Positions 49,401 through 61,400 of a stretch of DNA of 64,000 nucleotides are shown one piece after another. The DNA is from Glandiceps talaboti. Its lineage: Eukaryota > Hemichordata > Enteropneusta > Spengelidae. The notes beneath the pieces are model-generated. The model was not told the origin of the DNA, made no database searches, and saw nothing but the letters and a program-made list of their open reading frames with translations. Both the position numbers and the translations under genes were made by a program. The stretch's first letter is position 1; each line of letters begins with the position of its first letter. The DNA lies in the NCBI RefSeq assembly GCF_964340395.1, contig NC_135553.1:14389001-14453000 (forward strand), read 5' to 3'.

Positions 49401-52400
49401 AATATTTACCCATGTATAAACCAGAAACAGACCCATTGTTAGGGTTTTCTTGTCATCAACTCTATGATTACAGATTAGGGAATTTTCAGATGAAAAACTG
49501 ACTCCTGTTCAGGTTTGAAAAAGACTCATTTGGGCGGTATCCTTTTGTATGGAAGTACAACCCCCCCCCCCCCCCCCCAACACACATGTAATCATATATT
49601 ATAGACATAATACCATACCTTGTGTTGTATCCTTAGCTTTCCCTTTTTTGTCAATCTCTGTCTTCCCTAATTTGAATGACTTGGATAACCTGCAAGGAAA
49701 TTGCTCAATAATTTTATACGATATCTAGTAAGTACCTACAGCTACCACAATCATTTTCATTAGGCCTAAAAAAAAAATTGTTTAGTTCAAGTTACCTGAC
49801 CCCACCTAGTTTTTCACTGCCGACCCAAAATTTTTTTTTTTTACATATTCGAGAAAAAATAAAATAAAATCACAAAAATGTAAAGTCTCGTGAGAAATAG
49901 TGGCCGCAGAAACTTACATCAACTTAAAAAAGACAATATAAAACGGTTCTTCAAATCTGTAATGGCTATACATCTGATGGGAATAAACCAATAACACAGA
50001 GACCATATAGAAATCAACAGAAAACATAACTACTTGAACAAGACACTCAAATATGAAAAAAAAACAAAAAAAACCCAACAGTTTTTAAAAAAGAAGATCT
50101 ACCTACTCCACCTATTCTAAAATTGAGTGTAATCGGAACCACACAATTTTTTAAAAGCTTTATTAACAATGCCTTGAGATAAAAAAAAATAAGGCTGTGG
50201 AATTTAGAGCAGATATAGCCGTAAGAGTGCTTGCTATTCTAAAGCCTTTGGTGCAGTGTTCACAGAGGTTTTAAGTTGGTTGCTCAATAGATACATATAA
50301 TCACTGATAAATATCTAATAACTTTTAGATTTATGACGAAATCTGTTCCTGAAAAAAAAAGTTTTTTCTTTTCAAAAAATTGTACTAACTTTACAAAATT
50401 GTCACTTTTGTGAATATGCACAAACACAGAAAGGTTTTAAAAACACAAAACCGTAAAAATAGCCCTATTGCTGTAATGTAAAGTCAATTGATAAAAAAAG
50501 ACATGTCAAGATTTTCTGGAGACATTGATTTATATTATATAAACTGTTTGGTGGCTGGAGCTAAATATAAATCACTTTGATAAATTTGGTTCAAGTGGTC
50601 TAAAAACGTCATTTTCAGTTTTGGACTCAATAATATGTCTTATTAAAATGTGCATGTTTTACGTCATGAGTTATGTTTAGTTTTATATAATCATGAAATA
50701 GGATGGCATTAAACTTTAAAGACACATTAATTCGATAGATATTGAAAAAACGCAATACCAAATTACTGAGTGAACATATTCAGGCAAAGTCTGTCAGGGT
50801 ATGATGCGGAAAATTATTGCACAGGTTCCATGCATGCTTTCCATTGGGATTACAATGGAAGTGATAGTGGGTATATGAGACAGTCAGGAATATCCCTAAT
50901 CTGGATATGTTTCACAAAAATTTATCCCAATCCCAATTGAGATAATCATTTATCCTGCAGAATTATCTCGGTTGGGAGATATTCCTGACTGCATACCTAT
51001 AAAGGTTGAACACACAGACACACAGACACAGACACAGACACAGACACAGACACATGTGCATGCACCCATGACTCCATTACTCAAGTCATTTTTGCTAGTA
51101 AAACTGCTCATTGTTACCTTAGTCTACTGATGTTCATTACAATAAAAGATCAATGTAGGAGAGTAACTTTGACTTACTGTTGATACTTAGCATCCCATAA
51201 CATCTGTTGACGCTGTACAACTTCAGGATATTGTTTAACAAAGCCTGCATCGTAGTCTCGTAAGAACTGCCAACCTTTGTTCACTTGTATTCTGGACATC
51301 TGTTCTAATATTTCTTTGATGTCTTCTGAGGGAAGCTGCAAGACATACAACACAACAGTTCAGTTACTAATAGTACTAAACAGAATGTTTGATTTCAAAT
51401 GCTAATATGTTACACAGTTTGTTTGGATTTACACTGTCATCTGTAACCTATGGGTCAGTCTCAATTTGTCAAAAACTGCCAACACATGTAGTATTCAAAT
51501 GCAAGTACAGCACAAACTTGATAGTTTCACACTTTCAGTGACAAGACAATAAGGGATCTAATTCTAATGATAATCATAACAAACAACCAAGTCTGGCAAT
51601 AATTGAGTTTAGAAACTGGGCACGACTCTGGTAGATATTTGAAAGTTACTATTAACTAAAATCTTCACATCTGTCTTGATTGGAACTGTTAAATAAGCTA
51701 CTATGCCAACTTGTACAGATGTCTCTTCCTACGGCTAACTTAGCTACCGTTTGACATCTGTGAGGTCTGAGACAAGACAAGACATGGGATGAAACAACTT
51801 TACCCCTTGCTAAGTTAAACATCTGTGAAGTCCATGACATTCACAAGCCATTAACGGTCCAAGTGCAACAAACCCGCGGGCTTGCCTGACGAAAACGGGT
51901 GTCATAAAACTTGTTTGCATCTCTAAAGCTGTTTGTAGTGTTACTTATAATAGCCTAATAAATTGATAACAACTGATATAAGACGGAGATAAGGTTTGCC
52001 TCAATTGACCCACTCCTTAGAAATGATCTTACGCTGTGAACTACACTGTTTACTTGTGTTATGTAAGAGCCCATCATCACATGTGTAAATATTGGTACTC
52101 TTTGATAACAAGTGGACTTGCTTCTTTAATGGCTTGTCCCAGTAATGCTGAGGCAAGAGAAGGGATGAAGTGTTTTAACAACTTACCCTTGTGACAACAG
52201 CAACTTCTTTTCTTATAACCCATCTATTCTGAGTAAATTTCCACATCTACAAGATAGAGAAACATCACACGTCAGTGAATGACAAAATCATGATAATCAG
52301 AATATTGAACATACTGGTACATATGAATGACAGTGAGATAGACAGACACAATTGTCCTATGGTAGGAGTTGTTGGTGACCAAGTCGTTAGCTTGTGTCAC

Positions 52401-55400
52401 TCTAACCACTTCAGTCTGGGTTCAAACCCACCCATCACTAACCGGGTTTGATAACAAATGTAAGATAGGACATGTCATTCTGCCCTCAACGGTCTGATCT
52501 TAAAAGAGGTTGCACAATGTCTTGTGTGAGGGCACACTAACACGGCATACTCTATTGTATAAACCCAAATTCATTTCTATTGTCATACATTTAGTGTTTG
52601 TTTACCAAGGCAGAAGGCTGATTCAGAATTTTAATTACAACACAACTTTTCCCAACCAATCTAAATGTATATATCTCTACTAGTAGTTTTCTGCTACACA
52701 AAAGTTCCCTTCCTCTTTGAAATTTTCATAGTTTCTGTTATTAGAAAGATGGGTGAGAAACTGTTGAAGTGATACCACTGTCATGACACAGAATTCTAAA
52801 GGTGAATTTTGATGTCAAGTACTTACTATGTAATCTCTTCCCCTGCATAAGATGTCAGCTGATATACCACTACTTGCACTGACTGTATCCTTGGGATACA
52901 ACACTTCACTGAAATATCAAAATAAATGAATTCTGTAATACCTCAGACACAAATTGGGGCACATTGGTGGGTGTAATAAATGAACAAAGTAGCAAAAACA
53001 TACATGTACTATGATGAATATGGAAACTACAGGTAGTAACAGCACGAATTGTTAATATTTTGCTCGGCCAATTTTGTTTGTCTGAGGTTTTTGGTTTAAT
53101 ATTATACATTATTGAACAATTATATAATCTGGATAGAATACAATGAACTACTGTGTGTGTGTGTGTGTGTGTGTGTGCATGTGTGTCTGTGTGTGCCTAT
53201 GTGCATGCATGTGTATGTGTGTGTGTGTTCTAATGGTGAAAATTTAGCCTGCACATTTTCAAGTTCAAGTCTGGGTAAACATAATATGCAACATGTGTAT
53301 GTATGCCCTTGGCAAATATGTTTAGTAACTTGCATGCAATTTGCAGTGACACTTCAAACGTGACACATCTCATATTTTCGTTGGGTGAATGTAGAAAAAT
53401 ATTTGGGAAAAATATCTAATTATAACATTTTTACTTCTGTGCAAGTATAGTATTGCACTCTATAAGGGTACAAAATAACAGTATCAAGAAATATGTAATG
53501 TAAAAAATAAAATTTATATATTTTTTTTTTTTACCTTTTTACAACCCATGATCCCTGCACTAATACAGCTACCTGCTGTAAAGCTCTGAGGACCGACAAG
53601 GCATCAGCATTGCCAGATATCAAAGTTAATAATTGTGAGAATCCCATCACTTTAGCTGAAAGAAAGGTCAAAGGTCAAATGATCAAGAAATCTGGGTCCG
53701 TGAATGGTTTGTATCATGCAAGATAAAACTTGGATGGGGAAAGAAACTATTTAGCTATTTGCTAAATTGACACTGTTTTTTGACCAGTTTTCTTGTGTTG
53801 CTTCAGTTCAGGACCAGCATCTTTCATAGCTTTACTGGACAATATTTTTTTTTGCAGACATATGTGCACAGAAACACAATCACACGTTTCTACAGAAATC
53901 CATTCATGTCTTGGGAATACATGACAAGGCCATGTTGCATGCGCTATATCACGATACTGTGGAGAGCCGTCTTTCCCAGTCAGTCCACAGGCTATCCTAG
54001 AGTCACCCAAGCCTGGTAAACACAGTACCTGTGGTCTCCATTTGAGTAATCATCTCCAACTGTCCAAGACATTACATCAGGATTCCCCTTGATTTCCACT
54101 TGTCTTGCACAATTTTTTCTCATTTACATTTTTATTCCAATGTGATATTAGCCTTTATTCTAAAACATTACTCTAAACCCTAACTTTACTACAGTTGTCT
54201 GATCAGGACCCCATGATAAAGTCTTGACAAAACCATAAAAACAACTTCAGCATATTATGATCTACTTACCACTGGCCATGAGTTGTCTGACTTGGTCAGC
54301 CAATGGTAAAGTCTTCAACTGTGTCATGGACAGTACATTGCTGGGCATCTGAGGCATCTTGATGTCTGAAGACTCTTCCTCAGGCATTAACATAGTTAGA
54401 TAATCCCTGTGAAGACAAACAGACAACTTAAAAACTGCACACTGCACATACCATGAGGATGCTTCGAATGTACATAAAATGAAATCAGTAATTGTATGTT
54501 ACACATACGATGGAAACAACGATGGCTCTTTCAGTCTTGTCAAACTCAGAATAACTGAATAAATGTGTGTTTTGTTACACTTTTTCAAAGAAATCAATAT
54601 CTTTGGTGGATTCACAACAGGTCAATAGATTTTCCTTCATTTCCATTCAAATATTCTGCATGTCTTTCAAGACCGTGCAAATACTTACAAAACTGCTATC
54701 TCCTTTCAAAAATCACTGATATCTGAATCTATGACAATGGGTGTTCAGAAATTCATCAGTGGCAATTCTATGCTTCAAAAATATCACAAATATTTGTACA
54801 AAACCCTGTACAATGGTGAGATTTGCTTGACTTCAAGATAATTGTCTGAGAGTTCAAATCAGAGAGATCTGTAGGTAAAATACAGTACAGTGATTTCTCC
54901 TTACCTTGGATTAGTACTAAACTCTGTAACTTCAAAATCATTACCCTGTGAGTACAGAAAGTTACGTTCACTCTCAGATGTTGGATCCTGCAAGAAATAA
55001 CAAGTCGGGGAATAACAATTTTGATGTATGAGAAATCTACAAGTTAAAGACATGAAAAAATGAAATACAAAATATCATAGATAATATGATTTACAATGTT
55101 TTGATTTGCTTAAATGAGAAATGATTTTTCATTGCCTTGATTTGGTCAGAGATACTGTAACTCTAGTAATTTGTAAATATGTTGTCTGATATTAACTGTA
55201 CTGAGCTACCAATAGTAAACAATTAGCCATTCACGTGATCAACTTCTCGTGTGTATTCTCAGGACTGTGTAATAATAAATAATATATAATAATGTTGTTT
55301 TATATAGCGCTTTCCCACTTTATTATAATTATTACCCCTATCTATAGTGGCCACAATGGCCCTTTACTTCCTGAACTCTCTGGGGAGCATACAATCCATT

Positions 55401-58400
55401 GCAGTATCTATAAGTGCATAGGATTAAAGCATTCACAATGCAAACTCTATCCTACCAGGTCCCCAATTATACAACTAGGTTGACTTAGGCACAATCGTGG
55501 TTCAAATCTTGCCCAAGGACTTTTAGCCATTAAGAAACAAACAGCAGCGATGGGGCTCAAACCTTACCTAAACAAAGATCTACACCATGCTTGAAGTTTC
55601 AACTAGATTACCTGTAAGTATATACATAACACCCATACAAGGTTTCTGTTTACAGCTGAACTTGCTAATGCGACATGTTATACATTTACAGGGAAATGTT
55701 TCAAATGAACAAATTCTTGCTGGGTACACCAACATACACATTTCAATGTTATGGCCAATCCTAACCTGTGTTTAGTGAGTTTACAACTACCCATAATTCA
55801 GATGACTGTCACACCAGCTACACATTACAGTCAATCCCACTGTGTACAGACATTAAAACTACTACTAACTATCTGATGAAATAAACACTGAGGCAATTTG
55901 GTGTTGCAGGTAGAAAGATTTCTATTTGAGATGGTATACAGACCTTGATGTGATTGACAGTCAGATCAACCCAGGATTCTTCTGATCTTTTCTGTTCAAG
56001 GTACTGCCATGATGCTAACCGTTTAGCCTTAGCTTGGTCAGTCTCTGGTCTGGCAAACTTGACAGTCACTGGCTTGGCTTCCTCTTCTTCATCTTGGGAA
56101 GATTCTCCTGGGAGATGACAATAATGCAAATTCATAGTTTTGGACTGTTTGATAAGTAGCACCAACTTGAGGTACTAGATTTTTTTTTACATCTGTTGAT
56201 CTATATTTTCAACACTAGAGGGCATGATTCATTGGAAATGTCTATTGACTGATTTTATCCATTTACATCACTGCTCTACTTTAATACAAGAGGGCATGAT
56301 TCATTGGTGCTTACACCACTGCTCTACTTCAACACTAGAGGGCATGAGTCACTACTGCCACTATACTCCCTATGCCAGTCACAGTGTTTTATTGAAAAGG
56401 TCTATTTACTTGCTCTAATTCATCTCTAGAGGGCACCATTCTTTGAAAAGGTCTATCAATAGCCTAGGTACTTCTCTCCACTCCAAGTCCTCATTTTCAC
56501 TCAATGATGTTTGAATTACATGCAACATTTGAAGTATGCACTTATAAATATGAATAACACTTTTAATAAACAAGCGACCTATCGGTCAGAATAGCTCCGC
56601 TGTTTTTTTTTAAATTTAATTTTTTATTTTGGTGACATGTAGAAGTGGTTCAGGTCTTCAGCTCTTCGAGTCACTATGCAGTTTTGTTTTAGCGATGCAA
56701 TAAAGTGGTTAGTGGTTTCATATGATGTCTCACTATAAAACACATTTTACACAGAAGTTGGTAATGTATTGTACTTTTATACCATAGTCACCATTTTATA
56801 ACAAAAATCTACTGTTATGAAAAATTGCACAAAATCTCAGAAAAAAATGACTGGGAAATGCACACAAGAAAAAGAAAAAAAGAGGATTTTGAGGTTGGCT
56901 ATAAGTAATTCCAGTGTCTTACAGCTGTAACCCTGGAAAATTTTAATGAAGAATGAAATAAACTAGGGATCTAAAATAATTTTGAGGCAATTTGAATTTC
57001 AATTTTCTAACAAATTTACAAAGTCAACAACATTCAACTTGTTCTAGTTGTGGTAGATATATATAGGGAAGAAATGTATTAATCGCCATCTTAGTTTCCG
57101 TACGGCGACAATCTCAAGTACCCGGAAGAGAGTCATTCTCAGCCATACGTTACAGTGGTAACACTCGTTCATGTTCGGTTACCTTTCACAAAGAAAACAC
57201 AACGAAATGGTTGAAATGGTCTTTTTTTAATTTCTTTTCATCACAACAACAAAATCTGCGTGATCAAAAGTGTTGTAAACTAAACCAGAAAGAATTATCG
57301 GACTGGCTAAACTTCCCGATGAACTGGAAGGTCCTACTACTTCCAAGTAAGCCTCGATAGTACTATAGTACGTGAGAAAATCGTCTCAAACTAGCGATAC
57401 AACTTTCAAAATATAACTTGACATGTCTTCATTTGTTAGAGTTATACAATTCAAGACGGGTTTTCACTCGAAAACAACAATTCTGTGAATAATGACACTC
57501 TGAACGCAGCGATTTCTCGGACGATGTTACCACTGTAACGTATGGCTGACAACGACTTGCTTCCGGGTTAGTCCCTCGTGCATACGGGTGGATTGTCGGC
57601 GATTAATACATACATGTACATGTACATCGTCTGATATTTTAATTCACAGTGTTTTTTGTGACCGGCGCCTGTCAGCAGACTCTGCCATTTTTTTCATCAT
57701 TCCATTGTATTTAAACCTTGTACTTGACATTTCGCAATATTTATAATTCTCAACAAAATACCTCAACATGCCTCACTTCGCTCGTACTCAAAGCAGCCCC
57801 GCACGTAGTCCTGCTTGCATACGGAGGAATTCGGGACTCGATTCTGACAATTGTCCCTCCCCCTCCGGTGTTTAGAGTCAAGTCAGTAATACAGACTCGT
57901 GCACCCGAGGACTACCCCGCGCGGTATGATCACTGACACTGATGACATGATGAGTGAGAACCTTTTCGGATTTACATGTAAAACGGGGAAAGATACGCAA
58001 AACATAATGCAAAGTCTGAAGCCAAATTAAAGTTGTAATTATTTTAATTATTTTTACTTGCCAAATATTTGCATTTTGGAAAGGCAAGACACGTTCATGT
58101 CGTTTAACTTTACATGTGAACTGTCGGCCATATTTAAACTTCAACCGCATGCCTGGCATGCCCTTCCTTACGCAAGTTGTCTGAATTCTGGTTCACTGTC
58201 ATTCCAAATTGCACGACAATATAGAATTAACCACAAGTTACATGTTATCTGAAAACATCACACTTTTATAGTGGGTCTGAAGTGTGATTTTAGTGAGTAC
58301 TAAGAACGTCCCGTGTTGATACTCAAGATACTTGCTGTGGAAAATCGCTCGGTCGAATGAGGTCACCTTCAGCTTCTGGTCGAATCAGGATAGAGTATGC

Positions 58401-61400
58401 AAATGAGGATGTTGCGGATTGGCTGATAATGTAGAAGGGTGCAGAATTGGATTTGAAGTTTACAACCCTGTTTCGAACAAACGCTTGTCATTTGGGCGCC
58501 CAATGCGTAGAATTATGACTATAGCACATATTACATTGCTTGTTTGACGTCAATAGTGTCTTTTGAAAAGTGGCAGTTTACTTAAAGTCTCGTCGACTGA
58601 TTTCCAATATGGCGTCGGTCATTATGCTCATTAACATATTCATTTTTTTTTCAAATTACAAAAAAAAAATCATAAAAAATAAAAATGAGGATGTGCTGAC
58701 TTGAAATTAACAAATCTGAGTAAGCTACCCCCTGCGCATCAACACGCCAGATATCAAAGCAATCTAATAAGAGGTTTTCAAGGAGTTGATGAAAATGACA
58801 TTTTATGAAAAAAAATCATAAAAAATTGAAAATGGCACAGATCAACTTGGCATGAACAAATCTGAATAGCCTCCCCCCAGGGAACATGCACACCAAATAT
58901 CGAAGAATTCCGACTGTCACTTATGGAGTAGATAGTAAAAATATAAAAGTTTGACGGACACCTATGATTCACTCTACTCTCTATACCTCAATACCCACCT
59001 ATACCTAAAGCTACGCTTTCAGCTTTCGCTGACAGCGGAGCTAAAAAATGTCAACTAGTCTTCACTCACCCTCATCTGCTGCTGCTTTCTCCTGTTTGAC
59101 CCTGACATCCGCCTTGTCTAAATATTTAAAACTTGGTCTAAGTTGAACGATACCATGCAGTGGAGTCAAATGTAGTTCACCTATAACAGATTTGATATCA
59201 GTTGATTATTTTTGTCCAGATTTTCTACATTGGAACACACTGATATATCACTTCATAGCAAAACAAGTACTTGTCCATGCATGGTAAATAGTGGTCACTA
59301 TGTTTTAAATACAAGGTTTTCAACAATGTTTATATTAAGCATAATTCTAAAACATTGGAAGTTTGTTAGATAGATTTTCACTAATTGTCACTGACATCTT
59401 GGCATTTTGTCACTACTGCAATATTGATGTACACTGTATGTAGGAACAGATGTGTATTCACACCCCTTCACCTGTGCCTGATAATCACAATTCTTCTCCA
59501 CTCTGACAAATAAATACCAACTCTATATCAAATTTTAAATTCTCCACGATCTTTCTTTGTAGATGTTTACCAATTATTCTTAAAGTAAGAATACATCTAT
59601 AGGTTCAACAACAAATACAACTATGCAACCAAAAAAAATTATACAAAAAGATCGACGTACCATCTTTGAGGAGACCCACAGAGTATCTTGATACTGATGA
59701 TGCAGTATGACTAGATGTCAACAACTGTTTATCCATCAAGTTACTATAATAAACAAACAAAATTAAAAAAATATGACAACTTATTTTTTAATAATTCTAC
59801 ATATTCCAAAATTAGAATTTCCTGATATTGATGCCATAATATGACGTTTACTTGTGGGTTCTGACCTCAGGAATACTAGTATATTTGTCTGTCTGTCTGT
59901 CTCTGTATGTCTGTCAATATGTCTACCTACCTACCTATCTATCTATCTATCTGTCTGTCTGTCTGTCTGTCACTCTATCTATCTATCTATCTGTAAGTCT
60001 GTTTGTCTGTAACGTGACTGTCTGTCTGTCTGTCTCCTTCCTTCCCACACTTTTTTTTGTAGTTTGTGACACATGTTGATAAACTCTCTTTACTCCACAT
60101 ACAATATTTTGCAAATAAAGTTGACTTTGGGAAATTATATCAGAACAAAGTACTGATTGCAAGCTGCACTCTGAAGAAAGAAAGAAAATTCAATTGTAAT
60201 CTAAGACTTCCCAAATCTTGTTATCTGAGAAGGAATTTGAAGCAAATCTTACCTAGAGTAAACAGTATCACCAGTTTTGTTCATACCATCAACATTAAGT
60301 GCAATCTGTTCACCTTTACTCTTAGCGTAGTTTGGACTTTTGGTGTCAAGAGAAAATTCCATTTCAATCTACGGTACAAAACACATACAGAGTACATTAC
60401 AATGATTGTATAAAGACATGACAGTTAGTGTTTTTGTCCTGATTTTCAAACCTAAGCTAATAGATGAAAAATGCAGGTAGAATCTAACTAGCTTCAAACC
60501 ATGTTGACTATAAGTTACCTCGCTCTGGAAGGCATGTGAAATGCCTGTTCAACTCTAGTACAATTTATACGGCTAGTGTGTTTCAATCCTGGGTCATTGC
60601 ATCAGTGTTATCATATCAGTGGAGCTATAAGCATTACATAGGATGATCCTTTACGTTTAGGACCACCTCCTTGTATAGCTCTGCATTTTTTAAAAAAATA
60701 TTCACTGGGATGAAGAGCAAAGGTACATTATGTTAGCACTGTATATTCACCACTTTCATGACTACTGTATGAGCTACATCAGGGAATTCCTGTTTATCCG
60801 AATGGGAATTTGAATTCTCTTCAATGTCTTAGCTCACTTTGGCAGCCAATAAAAATGTATACCTTTTTCCTGAACTGGGTACGGTGGCAATTGGACACAC
60901 AGTAGTTGAACAGCACATTTTTCATCAAATTGTAAATGTCATTTACAATTTGATGTAAATTTATTTTAAAATGACACCTGACATACTACATTACTAGTCC
61001 AGGGTCACAAAAAAGGTGATGAAATTCAACTTTTGAGGCAGGTATCATACCTTTTGCTGCTTTGGTTTGATGCGGGCACTGGTCACCTCAAAGTCATCAT
61101 ATGGCATACTTGCAGGTCTCACTGGGTACTGAAATAAAGAACACAATGAATATCACACACATTTAATACAAAGATTTGCAGCCAAAAAAACTAAATCTAC
61201 CATTGGTGAAATTTCATCATGATGGACATAACACTCACATTGAAAGATATCGCATTATCATGCAACATTTTGACATGAAATGTCGTCATTATGTGAGTTT
61301 ATCAAGGAAATGAAGACTAATTTATTGTATTGACTTTCGTGCTTTGAAAAGACGATTCTAAACCATGTAACTTTTAGTCAATCACGTGTTTCTTCATTTT

